Assembly: GCA_963662175.1 (NCBI GenBank)
Contig: OY759218.1
Coordinates: 25,814,051-25,878,050, forward strand
Direction of reading: 5' to 3'
DNA from: Aradus depressus
Taxonomy: Eukaryota; Arthropoda; Insecta; Hemiptera; Aradidae
DNA length: 64,000 bases
Shown: one piece after another, positions 52,181-64,000 of the stretch
Layout of the letters: every line of letters starts with the position of its first letter
Position numbering within the stretch: the stretch's first letter is position 1
Notes under the pieces: model-generated
Seen by the model: only the letters and a program-made list of their open reading frames with translations
Databases searched by the model: none
What the model was told of the DNA's origin: nothing
Position numbers and translations under genes: made by a program

Positions 52181-55100
52181 TTTGAAAACAGCACAAACAG
52201 GAATCTATTGATCATAGGATACTGGATGAGGCTCATGGGAAAGCTAGGGTAAGTCTTTAACCTTTATAGGCCGCCTCATTGTATTGACTCCACATTCACT
52301 AACTTTAAAACCTCCAATGGAAAAGGGGTCCAAGTTGTACACAATTTTAAAGGTTTCATAAAAAGAAACGTCGTTCATAAAAAGAAACATTTTTTGATAG
52401 TTCTAATTGTTAAGCAATGGCGACCCACAACTGAATATAACTCTCTCTTTAAAAATTAATCGCTTAACCTCCCCTAAATCTATAAATAACCTCTAGTCTC
52501 TAAACGCCCTCGACGTGACCACTTACAAAAAATTTGGAATGCTAAGTCTCTATGGAGTATCTATCCACCTATCCAGGGGCTATCTCACAAAAATCCAGTA
52601 GTAATGAAGATTGTATGGAGTAGCTCTGAAGGAGTTAATTGAATATCTCTTGTATGAAAAAGTAGAAGCTGAGTGAATACAATAAATTGGAATAATGCCA
52701 TTAGAAAGGGTAGAACTCGAGACATTTGAGTGTTTTTTTAAACACCCGGTATGATGAAAATAATAATTTTGAAAGGTTCTTATTTCTTTAATTATAATAA
52801 CCGTTATTGTCCATTGTAACTAGCAAAAACTGAAATAAACTCAATATAGTATTTTGGTTAAAAATATAATAATAAATGCAAAACTAATACTAGCTGGTAA
52901 GGAATTATACCTATATAAATAAGTTATTAACTTTTTGACTCAAACATATATCCGCAAAATACCACTGGAATTTTCTTAAAAGCTTTTTTTTTTACAATTC
53001 CAAGTAAAAGTTTACGAAAACATTATATACTCTAAATCACTCTACCTTATAAATATATGTCTTTGGTGCCTTATGTGCAACGCATTATATCACAAGTTTT
53101 TTAATCAAAATTACCTATACTATAATCGTAATAGTGAGTATAAAATGCAGTTCTCCAATCGCCATACTTACAAATTGGTGAAACTGATTTAAACCTAATT
53201 GTAAGGAAGTTTCAATATTTTTTAAAAATATATTTTCATTAGAGACTTAAAAGAAAACATATTTAGTAACTAGTAACAAAGAAGATTTTCCCAAGATGCA
53301 GCACTCCAATTTGTTGAATGTGAAGGTAATCGTTAAGGTTTACAGGAAATGGCGCATCAAAGAAGGAAAGAATGTACAAATTCTTGAAATTACTCGGGAA
53401 AATAAGTCCGTGCACGATAAAGTAGCGTACAGTTAATGGGTTTCCATAGTATTTACTTTTTCTTGTACCTCTTGGCAAGTCATATTGATCAGATGCGAAG
53501 AGAAATTAATAGTTTTTAACTTTATCCAGGATAGATTTGAATTTCTCTTTCAGTCCGGAATTGCACAATATTTTCTCCTACCTGCAATTGAAATAAAGGA
53601 TAATAATTTCAGACCCGAGGTACAAGTAAAGAAATACAAATATTTACCAAGAAAACTTTTAAAATGATATATTTTCACGTTATTCATTCATATTGTAATA
53701 ATTTGTAAAGTAAATGCTTTGAACCTTTATTTTCGTATTTGTTTCATTTAAGACCTCCTAAAATCAACTTATTTTGAAATTGGGCGGAAATAATCGTTAT
53801 TACTGAGAACGTTCCATTTACTTTCAGAAACAGTATCTCAAATTTCAAAAAGCATTCATTAGGCATAGAGAATGTTGCAATGAAAGATGTGACTTTTTGA
53901 TATCGTTTCAAAATTTAAAGCCCTATACTTTCTTATAAAATTAAAATAAATAAGAAAGATTTCAGGCATATTTTAAGACCAACTTAATATGGAATTAACC
54001 ATATATAAATACATAAGAATTTGAACAATCCCAAATATTGTTCAGGGCGGCATGGTTGATGAAAATATGTTACCTTTCGGAGGTCTTACAGGATGATATA
54101 AACTAGTGGTGGGGGGGGGGGGGGGGGGGGGAATTTTCATAAAAACTCATATTTCCAAACCTTTTCATTGACATTCAGAAGTGTTCGGGATACTGAGCAA
54201 ATTTTTACATCAGGTGTTTTTTTCTTATTTCTCATCTTTCCCGATCAATAAGCAGAAGTTAGTAAACTATTTCCATCTTTTATGCACCGTTTTCCTCCAC
54301 AAACACGAATGTCGATAAACAAAAATACGTGTCACCCTTTTTTACCCCTAATAATCCCAGTTTCATTAGAATCGGCGGGCTGTACCTTCAGAAACCTTAC
54401 TTGTACGTTGGTATATGCACTAAATCATAAAAAAAAAAATGAATAAATACAAATAAAATATGAACTTATCAGTCTTGTTCACCACTATACATTGAGTCCT
54501 ATAAATATAATGTAATATACTAAATATATATTACTATAAATCTATATATACACACACCTAATAACTAGCTTTAAATACTATCTGCAAAAGTCAACACATC
54601 TCTAACTGCCTTGTTTTTCAATAAAAAATTTTATATGCAATAAAATAATCAAAAAGCATTCGTAATTTTGAATTGAATTGTTACTCCTCAGTGCTTATCA
54701 CATGACATAGAGCTATAAATAAAATATTACTTTTTCGCATATGCCTAATATAACAATTAATTAATATACATTTTTTTATATGTACATTTTCTAACGCTAA
54801 GAATATCAATCCAAATGTAAACATTACATTGCTCCTCTACTGGACGAGTGGCACACAACAGAAGCGTAATGCAAAAAAAAATAATTATAAATTATGTAGT
54901 TACTGACCATATCGGTTCATTTTTTCGCAAAAACGATCACTCTGACATCAAAATTTTAATTTTCATACAATTTTGATATGTTGTGGTCACATCACTAATC
55001 GGGATATTTCAATGCGTTGCTTAACTCATGTTTTAGGGCGGTTTGAAATTTCAAATAACTTTCTTTTTCAACAATAAAAATATCTTGTAATTTCAAAAGA

Positions 55101-56150
55101 GAAAATTTAAAAAACCTGAAAAATCATAAACAATTGTTATTATATTTCTAAAAAAAAATCCTGTAAGTATGACATGTGGCACGTCAGAAAACGGGATGTG
55201 AAGTATTTTGCTAGATTGACTACAATCAAAAAATTATATTTTTTTCCAAAATATTTCAAAGCTTGATGAAATAATTAAACAGCATAAATACTAAATAAAA
55301 ATGTTTACTTCAATGATATTTCTAAGTTTTTTTTTTCATCTAAAGATGCCTCCCTCCTCATCATCCCAATTTAAACCGAATTGAAAAATGTTGGCAACAT
55401 TAAAGGGTTATGCTAGCAAAAACACAAAACAGACTTTAATAGGAATTTCATTCAAACATTAGTCCTAATGAATGGAAGAAATTTCTCTCTTAAATGCGAG
55501 AAGAAATATAAACGAAATAAATGGATAATTGATAATGTTTGCAAATTGTAATTACATTACTGGCCTTTATCTTCTCTCTTTCTATGTGATAGACGCGTGA
55601 GGGCAGGGAGTAGAAGCAGCTATATGCTCCACTTCCTCATTTTTTTCTTATTAGTTCTACCTTTTTTTTTTTTTTTTTTTTTTTTTTTTCAGATCAAAAA
55701 AATAACCACTATAAAATTATAATTTAAAGTTTTCAACAAGAATAAAATTATCATAAAAAATTGTCCATAATGTCAAGGATATTTTAATCAATAAGAACTA
55801 TTATTTACCTAAAAAAATTAATGTTTACGATGTTAATAGTTTTTGAGAAATTAATTTCAGAAAAAAAAAGTTAACATTTCAAACTGCCATAAAACTGTAA
55901 ATACACAAAATATTAAGAAAAAAAACTTTTGGTATTTGCAAATAGCTCTATAAGTATTACAACATATGAAAATTACATGAAAATAAAAATTTTGATTTCG
56001 AAAGAGAGATGGTTCTGAAATGACCCATCATATATTCTAACAATATTTGGAATACCTACCTATATAGAAAGTGCACTTTGTAAATCAGATGAAGATGCAA
56101 TCACAATATGATCGGACCATACACGATTTTTATGATTTTCTGTGCATAAA
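52181..56150. other. AT-rich intergenic stretch with homopolymers, no gene supported
   Basis: Contains a 21-base G run at 54111-54131 and a 28-base T run at 55662-55689. Short frames (53263-53478 minus, 53485-53667 plus) have no domain. Nothing else can be identified. Confidence 0.4.
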
Positions 56151-56408
56151 TTGAGTGGTTGACGCAAAAAAGGTTCTAAACGCCAAAATAACACTTCCTT
56201 CCGCTGCCATGTTGAGAACTACTGGTGGCTGTTAGAACCTTCTTCCATGAGGCTCAACGCGGACGTGGGCTCAATACTACCAACTGCTGCTGTAACGGCA
56301 AAAAAAACTTCCCTACACAGTCCCTAGAGGCCTATAGAACCTTATTCCACAGAAATCTCATTTTCGACTAAAGTGGCGCTTAGAACCTTTTTCGCGTCAA
56401 CCACTCAA
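56151..56408. mobile_element. MITE-like element with 35-bp terminal inverted repeats
   Basis: The ends 56151-56185 (TTGAGTGGTTGACGC...) and 56374-56408 are reverse complements at all but about two positions. The 258-bp element has a GC-richer interior (cgctgccatgttgagaac) unlike its flanks. No reading frame is present. The superfamily cannot be told because no clear target duplication is seen. Confidence 0.7.
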
Positions 56409-56661
56409 TTGTACAATTGAGAAAACAAAAATTACAAATTTTCAACTTTTTCTTTTTAGCAATCGCTTCAGAGTTACGATCTTATAAAAATGCGAAAAAG
56501 CTCGTGCGAAAATCCGAGATAGAAGTTTTAACGGAATTTCATGTTTTGATCATTTTCGCGATGATGTCTGTCACTATAGACACGAATGTATGTCAATCCT
56601 TGCCTTATTTAATTCATAATGACAAACCCAGCTAATCAAATCAGTTTTATAGCACCAAAAT

Positions 56662-56872
56662 CGGATCTTTTCGGATATGTGTCAGGGATTCTAAAACATT
56701 TTCCATTTGAACTATATGTTTCTCTATATCAGAACCTGGACTGTTTCAGTAAAAGGACCGACGGGAGGGTCAACATTTTATTTCTTCGGATACATCAAGT
56801 GGATTTACAAAGAGTAAGTGGTTTCGGTAGAAAATTTTTCAGAATCCCTGACACATAACCGAAAAGATCCCC
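56662..56872. repeat. Inverted repeat with 30-bp arms and 151-nt spacer
   Basis: The arm GGATCTTTTCGGATATGTGT, then cagggattct (about 56663), is matched inversely by 'agaatccctgacacataaccgaaaagatcc' at about 56841, with one mismatch. It is separate from the MITE 250 bp to the left. It is probably another small non-autonomous element. Confidence 0.65.
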
Positions 56873-59505
56873 AAAATTTGTAAAATGTGCTCACACTGAC
56901 CCCCCTCCTCACAGCTGTAATGCATTCTGAGATATAGCCAATAGAACATCCGAAACACGTCCAATTTGGAGTTTTTCCGCTTTTTTATAAGCTCAAATCT
57001 CTGAAAATCAAAGAAAAAAGTTGAAAATTTGTACTTTCTGCATTTTGATAGAAACAGGTTATGTACGAAAAACCATTAAAATCAGTTAAGGTTCAAACAT
57101 TGGTTGATTTGACATGAAACGACCCAAAAAACAAATACGAACAGTTTCGGCATATTGTTCACTTTACGAAGAAAATTTCTTTAATAAAGTCATTTTCAGC
57201 TTTTTTCTAAATAGTATGCAATTCAAACAAAACCATCATTAAAGAACAGCCTTAATGTAGTAGTTCTGAAAAGAATTTTAATGTTTTTCTACTTTTATAT
57301 ACATATTATACGTAGACCCACACTGTAGTATTATTTATAATACCATAATTACAAGTAATATTTTTAATAAGTAAGCTCTAAAATAATAATTAAAACAATT
57401 AGGACATTTGTGAAGCTTGTTATTTTTAAATATAATTAAAGCTCTATTAAATGAGGTATTTTTTTTTTAGTATATAAAAACTGTTTTAGTGAACGAAATA
57501 AATCGTCCTCCACTGTCTGTCCGCGATTCGAAGACGCATGGTGAGTAAAGTGGGGGGAACGAGGGCTTTATGATCCAAACTGAACAATAAACATTTCTAA
57601 ATAAACTTAAAATGCATAAAAAATAAAAGATAATGTTTAATAAAAGCTTGGTATTTTTTAATAAAGAGCTCCAAATCATCTTCGAAATGTAGTTAATGCA
57701 GAAACCACTCATGTGAACATTTTTCAAAACCAATTTCAATATAGTTTAGAAGCCTTCAATTGAAAACATGAACTTTTCACAGATGTTTTGAACTGAGATT
57801 GAGCGAATAAGACTTTTGCTGATTTTTACTTTTTTGGAGTCTAATAGCAGCCCATACATATAAAAAGTTATATGGAAATTTGAACGACCCCTCATGTCGT
57901 TTTCCGGGTAGTATGTTAGATGAAAATATGATGCTAGTTTCCATAGGTGTTATCGACCAGTTGAGCGCATAGCTTTCAATAAAGATCCGATATAACATAA
58001 ACGTTTTTAGGCTAGATGGTACAGGGCGAGCTGGGTTGGCAAGATAGGTAGGGCAAGACATACATACCTTCGAATCCCGAACAGACAGTCTTTTTCTGTT
58101 TCGCTATAATTGTATTAGTAGTATCAAACTAAATTACAACCACTAAATTACAAAGTTGTAATATATACTAGTAAACATTTACAATAAGAAGATCTAATAT
58201 AGCAAATCAATTATTTAAAACTGTACAAAATATAAAGTTCAGTTAGATATGTGTATATTTTTAACTTTTCCGGTTTTTCAACATCCATTCTAAGTATGTT
58301 TTTCATATGCAATTGTTAAAGAATTTTAAAATAACAAGAATAGATACATATTGATAAAATAAGTTTAATAAATTATTTCTATTCATAAAAAGAAAAAGAT
58401 ATAGCTCGCGTCGCGAATGTGAAAGCTTGTCCTAGAAGTATATGCTATAATCAGAACAGCATCTGGTCCCTCATTTTGTTACCCGTCTCATAAACATTGA
58501 CCTCTTTTGTTGAAATAAAAAAAGTTAAAGTACCGAAACAATAAGTAGTCTGATAAGTTGCCGTAAAGAACTGTCGTTTCTATGTGAATTTCAATATGAA
58601 GCAAGATCGGGCAATAGATGATTTTTTTATAAAAGCCCATCGTATATGTGATTTTCCCCCCTAATTTCAATGCCCTCCTTCAATGTTAACCTAAGGAAAA
58701 AATATAATTTCCAAAATAACTTTAAAAAGGCATAGCAGATTTACGATGTTTTAATTAGAAAACTAAAGCAGACTGGAAGTTGTAAATTGTGCCCCTGAAA
58801 ACTACATGCTGTTGTTAAATTCAGAATTTTATCGTGAGAAATTTTGGAGGTACGATTGTTTCTTGTATTTAATTGCAAAAAGTGACAGTGCCTCTCAACA
58901 AAGAAAATAACCGTTTATTTTCAAAAATTGATTTCATACAAAATAATAGTTGGATTGATTTAAAAATTTGAATTTGTACATTATAGTAGCTCCTCTAGAT
59001 GTGTACAAAAATGAAGTAGATCGGATATGCTAAGGTCCCACTTTCTTTTAAAATAGATTTGTGACATGGAGTGGTCGATATATATCTATGTTTTTTTTTA
59101 TGTAAAGGAATTTAGGAATTTTACCAAAAGAAATCTAGGAGAAACTTATTACACTTTGAAAACAAGTGCATCTGGACCGGAATGAACCAACCTTGCAGGT
59201 TCAAGCTTTCAGTTTTACGACAAGGGCTAAGTGTATGACCAAAACAAACAAAATCTCTGAAGAACTTCTACAGAAAGGCACAATCAGTAAGTTTCTCATA
59301 CTAAAACATTTGTGACAATCATTTAAAAAAATAATATTATAAAATCAATAAAAATTAAAGCATTTAATCTAATGCACTGACTGTTATTTGATAGAAAACC
59401 GTAAAAAATTAAATCATATTAGTTCTCCCATGTATCTTAGTATTTATTACCAATTACACATAATGAGTAGGCAATCTGACTGTGTCACCTAATCAGTTCC
59501 TTCGT
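56873..59505. other. AT-rich intergenic stretch, no gene supported
   Basis: 57500-57580 shares wording with 27540-27625 and 45713-45800 (cgaag.cgca.ggtgag..aagtgggg), a low-copy dispersed repeat. Frames at 57467-57739 and 57777-58061 (minus) have no recognisable domain. Confidence 0.35.
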
Positions 59506-59815
59506 CATATATAGGCCTGGGACCCGAATCGCGTCATACTCTGGAGTGGACTGACTTCTGGGAGGTAAAATAAACTTAAGCACTCCGTCCATCGGATGGA
59601 ACGAAAAGCGATGGTCCCGAGCCCGTACGATGTCAGGTACTCGTTAAAGACCCCTATCCTAGGTGAATCAATTTTAGGGCAGGCAAAATTTAGGACTCCC
59701 ACAGTCGAGTCGGGCTCATGTCCACCAGAGTGACGAAAGAGCGCTCTGGTAATAGGCGATATGACCTCACAGTAAAAGCCCGACCATGAGTCATAATAAT
59801 AGATAGAGAAATAGA
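59505..59815 (+). repeat. SINE copy, body and tail
   Basis: The body from 'gggaggtaaaataaacttaagcac' through 'cgatggtcccgagcccgtacgatgtcaggtactcg' to 'gcccgaccatgagtcataataatag' is well preserved. The head is diverged and the B-box is not convincing. Confidence 0.8.
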
Positions 59816-61350
59816 TAGAATAGATCAATTATTCCTTCAGATGTTAAGCTTTCTTCAATACTTTTTCCATGTAGTCGGAACGAAACCTTACATTCTTTGT
59901 ACCTTAACCTTAGGCTCTGTATTGATTTAATTTCTATATAGTTAAATGATTTACATATTTCAAGATGGTTTACGATGTATAGCACGCAGCCATTTTTACC
60001 TCTATCTTGTGGTAAGCAAAATACATCTATGTACCGACCTTAATAATAATTTCTACTTATTTAATTGTTTGTCTAACATTTTTTCTTCATAGTTTTAATA
60101 CAAAAGAAATAAGCCATTTTCCTGAGAATATCGTAATGACCTGACAAGCTGATAAATAATCATTGTCTGGATATTTAGAAAATACCCAAAAAATATATTT
60201 ACCCGAATCATAAATGATGATGAATTAAAATAAAACTTCAAGAAAAGATAACTTATTTGAACATGTTCCCACCTCATAGTGTGACGTGTGGGGGTAGCCC
60301 AGGCCTGGGTATCACGAATGCCTCGATGGGATCAACTCACAATATACTAGAAAAATAAAAATTAAAAAATTAATAATTAAAAATCGTCTAATAATCATAC
60401 AGATTTTCAATTTAATTTTTTTTATTTTTTATTTTGTTGACTACAAAAATTATTTTATATTAAAACAGCTGACTAAAACTACTAGAAAAAATCGTTCTTA
60501 CTTCCAACATCTACAAGAATATAATAATTATATATACGCATCATATTAATAACGACTTATTTCAATCAAATAAGGCCTTGATGTCATTCTTGAATAATAA
60601 TGCACGTAATAAATCAGAGCGCGCATTATCACTTGAACACTAATGCTAACTGAAACCCTGAATAACAAGCTGAATTTAATTACAAAGCTTTAAATTATAA
60701 ACAGTACTTTTTTAAAAACTAATCTATTCCATTCTATCATAGTTCACAAAATAATAACATTATAAAATAATTACTTAATTTGAATTAAAGTGTACCAGTG
60801 CTACGCGCTATGCACAGGACTGCTCATAAAAGGATTCCGAACAGTGAAACAACCAGACCATCAAGTGGGCTTGGTCAAATCTGATATTTGGTGGTAATAC
60901 TCTTCTCTTTATTTAGTGTATAAGTAGCTTCAAAACAAAATTGACGTAGAAAAAGTCCATGCACGCCAGATTTACCAGATTTCTTTTGTAGGTATTCACA
61001 CCTTTTTTGTTTATTTTCTCAAGAAAGGATTCTCATGGATTTTTCAATCAAACACAACTCCTTGCTCGCAAAGGGAATTTTCAGAACTTTCTCTCGTTAG
61101 TTTAAGATGTATTCTCGATTTTACGAATAAAAAAAAAAAAAAACTCAACTCTCTAGCTCCACTGGAAGTGGATTAGAATTTCTGAGTGAGTGAGTAGGTC
61201 AGTGAGAGGTTAATATCTATATTGATATGGGATATTTCACGTATAATAATACTAATTTAATTGAGTAGCTCTTTGAAAAATAATCTTCTTGAAAGATTGG
61301 TAGATCCCACATCCACTTAGGATGACTGATACGGATCGATTTATGAGCAT
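59816..61350. other. AT-rich intergenic stretch, no gene supported
   Basis: No frame longer than about 65 codons and no repeat family of the window was recognised here. It lies downstream (3') of the minus-strand gene that ends at 61705. Confidence 0.4.
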
Positions 61351-61355
61351 GCCTA

Positions 61356-61704
61356 TTTATTTGCTAAAAATTAAAATACATTTAAGACAGTTCTCTATGT
61401 ATATTAGTAGACAATCCTTTTGGCACTTGAAACATGAATGAGAGAGAGAGAGAAGTTACGCTCTATAAATATAGCTGCAAGGCTGAGGCGGGGGAGGGGT
61501 ATGGGGGTGTGGAGGTGGGGAAGGGCTGGAGGAGGGGGGGGATGGGGAAGAGCTAGAGCTAGAGCCTGGACTAGAGGTGGAGCAGGAGGGGGGGGAAGCT
61601 GGAGGAGGGTGGGGGTGGGGGGCGAGGGGGTGGGTGGCGTGCTGCCTCCTAGCTGCCCCCGCCCGGCCAGGCAGGCTCCGACCGCCCCCCTCCCCTCCTG
61701 TCTC
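61356..61704 (-). other. Putative 3' UTR, pyrimidine-rich, with poly(A) signal
   Basis: Directly after the stop codon at 61705 the minus strand is a C/T-rich, strongly GC-rich tract of about 260 bp (61440-61700), unlike anything else in the window. An AATAAA hexamer follows on the minus strand at 61356-61361. The order stop codon, GC-rich tract, poly(A) signal fits a 3' UTR. Confidence 0.4.
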
Positions 61705-63249
61705 TCAGAGGTAGACCTTCTTCACAGAACGGGTCGTTCCGAACCCATCTCGGTAGCCAGCCAGACCCCCTCCCTCGTTCTGCTGCAACATCACGAAGAT
61801 AGAAATCAACATTTTAAAATAAAACATGGTAAGATATTTAAGGTTAATTGAGACCTGGCGTAACAAATATTGAAATCGCAGAATAAAAACATATAAAATC
61901 AAGCAGGTTCTCGGATGTGTGTGTTTCGCCTCTCTGCACCCTTGAGATTCACACAGCAAACTTCCCAGCATGATATGAATATCAATATAATAACAGAAAA
62001 AAGTAGGCATTTTATTCAGTACAGAATTGTTTATTCATTTAATTGAATTTAATCTATACATAGATTTTCAATTGATATGCGAATGCACATATGCAGGTGA
62101 AAATGAAAAATTGTAAGATTTTTATATTTTCACAGAACAAAATGAACTCGGAAATTACATACAGTAGGAAGAAATTTACGCAACTGACTTGGTGAAATCA
62201 ACCTTTGAATGGCAAACAAAATTTACACATGAAATATAATTCTATCGTATATAATCCCATGAGCAAAACAAATCTCAAAGTAGAAAAATATAATTCCTAA
62301 CTTTTGAAGTAAACGCATTTCATAGCTTTATATATTATAATTGTTGTAGAAAAATATATCACATCATAAAATAGTGTGAACCTTCAAATATTATCTATAT
62401 ACTCCAATTCAATAAAATGTAGTATATCATTATATAACACAATGCATAACGCGTAAAAAAAAATTAATAACAATAATAATAACACAGGAGAGTAAGCGAA
62501 AACTCAATAAAATAAATATTATTAGATTCATTCTCTTATTCGTTATTAATATTGATATTTTTTATTTATTTTTTTTTTAATTATAAAACTATGAGATGTT
62601 ATTTGATAACTCTATGAGCATTTCTGATATTTCAAAGAATCGATTGCCACCAGAACAAATTAGATCGGATAAATCATTTTCATTTTCAAGAAATCTAAAA
62701 ATCCACTTTTTTTGCAGTCTTTTTGTTTAAACAAAAAAACGGCTGAACCTAATTTGATAATTTGAAAAAATTTCTTTCAAATCATATTGACGTTGATACA
62801 CTTCGATTGGCACCAGAGCGGAGTCAATATAATTTTTTGTTCGCGAGATTTCGTGCAGAAACAATTGACCACGTATGTACGTACACACAAATACATCTTT
62901 CAAAAATAGTGTAAAAATACTGTAGTGACCTTGAAATATAAAAATATGTTGAAACTTTTGATTTCTATTTTTGGACCATTATAATAACTTCCCTATATGC
63001 TGGGAAGTTAAAAAATACAAATAAAGCTAAAATACCTTAGTTCCTTCACGCTGGGATCGCAACGTCCCGAAGTGGTCTCTGTTAGGTCTGGCGTAAGGAG
63101 GGTTGTAGTTGTCATTAAACTGGAATAGATTATCGTTTTTCCGAAGAGTTGCTTTCGGTGAATTCATAGTTTTATTTGGAGGTACAAGGACAGGCTCCGC
63201 ATATGTTACCTCTTCTTGAGGTAACAATTTAGGTTCTGCATGCATTCTC
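61705..63249 (-). CDS. Last two coding exons of an unrecognised gene (5' part outside window)
   Basis: Two minus-strand exons can be joined in phase. The exon 63036-63249 has acceptor tatctag|GAGA and donor AAG|GTATTT. The terminal exon 61705-61782 has acceptor gatgttgcag|CAGAAC and TGA at 61705-61707. The first encodes 71 residues rich in Pro, Asn and Arg with tyrosine motifs (VTYAEPVLVPP, NPPYARPN, FGTLRSQREGTK). The last adds QNEGGGLAGYRDGFGTTRSV, then KKVYL at the C-terminus. The composition looks like the cytoplasmic tail of a membrane receptor or adhesion protein, and VYL could be a class II PDZ ligand. That is inference; I do not recognise the family. Upstream exons must lie beyond 64000. 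Confidence 0.5.
61783..63035. other. Putative intron of the right-end gene
   Basis: AT-rich DNA between the two predicted exons. 62640-63010 includes old wording of the foldback family ('cttccctatatgctgggaagtt' at about 62988). No other exon could be recognised. Confidence 0.4.
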
Positions 63250-63825
63250 CTAGATACACAGAAACAATTATTAATATTGGATTTTAATATATGAGATGTC
63301 TGTTACCTAAGAAATTAATTTACTCATCAGAATAGCATCCGTTTCATTAATTACACTTGTGGGAATCTGAAGCATGAAAATATATGCCAGTGTTTTAAAA
63401 TCTTGACTTTTTAGTGTCAATCAAAATAGGAGATGTGATCTCGGGTTTCGACGAGTCTGCATTTGAGAAAGGAGGCCAGACTTCCGAAAAATGATAGACC
63501 ACTGGGGAGAGGAGAGTGGCTGGGGAACAACTTCTTGTTCGATCTCTTTAGGTTTCTTTTAGCGCGATTCTGAGTTTTTGAGGTCACAAATTGAAATTTT
63601 CTGACGTGAGAAGACCCACTTTTCCACCTGTTTTACTTCATCTATCGTTTCGAGTTGCCTGGACATTGTGATGCAGCTCACCCCACGTTGCTCACAAACG
63701 TCTCACAAACACAGACTTCGGAACGCTGTAGCTCCCTGGTAATCTTTAAAGAACATTTTTTGAAAGAAGTTTTTTTTAATAGGAAACATGGTTTCCACAT
63801 AATTAGGCAAATTTATAACTTAAGG
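63250..63825. other. Non-coding stretch upstream of exon 63036-63249
   Basis: Presumably intron of the same gene. There is a GC-richer patch at 63430-63740 without an open frame or recognisable repeat. Confidence 0.35.
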
Positions 63826-64000
63826 TACTTGTAGCCGGTAGCACAGATGTAGCGCGCTTGTCTATTGTGGGAAGGATTGCGAGTTCGATCTCAGCGGAGA
63901 CCTTGGGGACCTTTTTTATCTGGGGTTAGAGAAACCCGAATGAGCACTCCGGCCTCCTGAGCCAGTGCAATGTCAGATACTCCTTAAAGAAACCTACCAT
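63826..64000 (+). repeat. SINE-related copy running off the right edge
   Basis: A tRNA-like head is visible (gtagccggtagcacagatgtagcgcgcttgtc, then B-box 'gcgagttcgatctc'), followed by the family body 'ttttttatctgggg' and 'gagcactccggcctcctgagccagtgcaatgtcagatactcc'. The head and spacing differ from the other copies, so it may be a related subfamily. The element continues beyond 64000. Confidence 0.7.

Noticed and set aside
53263..53667. Adjacent divergent frames of 71 and 60 residues
   Set aside because: No motif or homologue recognised and no supporting splice sites.
61438..61851. 137-residue plus-strand open frame rich in Gly, Arg and Trp
   Set aside because: It is low-complexity translation of a G-rich tract and overlaps the predicted terminal exon and 3' UTR on the other strand. 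No start context, splice sites or domain.

Overview
This window is nuclear DNA of an animal, most likely an arthropod. It is AT-rich, its genes are split by GT-AG introns, and the gaps are filled with transposon debris. No prokaryotic features are present. The species cannot be settled from the sequence alone. Four protein-coding loci can be supported.

Region by region: (1) 1-9238, minus strand: the first eight coding exons of IMP dehydrogenase, the rate-limiting enzyme of guanine nucleotide synthesis; the C-terminal exons lie off the left edge. Its introns carry a Ty3/Gypsy fragment, a probable Helitron-derived element and a SINE. (2) 13366-24586, minus strand: a complete nine-exon gene for lysosomal N-acetylglucosamine-6-sulfatase (GNS, heparan/keratan sulfate degradation), 508 codons, every splice junction readable. 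Its introns hold LINE pieces, a 1.2-kb foldback element and a SINE. (3) 21868-29143 and 40504-48576: two direct copies of a 7-8 kb segmental duplication. Copy A includes GNS exons 1-2 and the upstream region; copy B carries an intact second set of exons 1-2 with no exon 3 behind it. (4) 29143-31755: a 5'-truncated Penelope-like element (GIY-YIG domain plus a hammerhead-ribozyme-like motif), a repeat/SINE unit, a tandem array, and a non-autonomous Helitron containing a 33-bp minisatellite. (5) 32514-37619, plus strand: the complete four-exon gene for the spliceosomal protein Sm D1. Its intron 2 is invaded by a chimeric DNA transposon: THAP domain, ISL2EU-type DDE_Tnp_4 C-terminus, HARBI1-like transposase and a convergent coiled-coil ORF. 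(6) 37620-61350: almost gene-free, with SINEs, MITE-like inverted repeats, a second Helitron and copy B. (7) 61705-63249, minus strand: two exons ending an unrecognised gene with a proline/tyrosine-rich C-terminus.

The genes are housekeeping genes and do not form a pathway together. The unusual content is structural: a partial gene duplication that may supply GNS with a second promoter, two ribozyme-like motifs tied to Penelope retroelements, two related Helitrons with modular tandem repeats, and a transposase chimera inside the Sm D1 gene.
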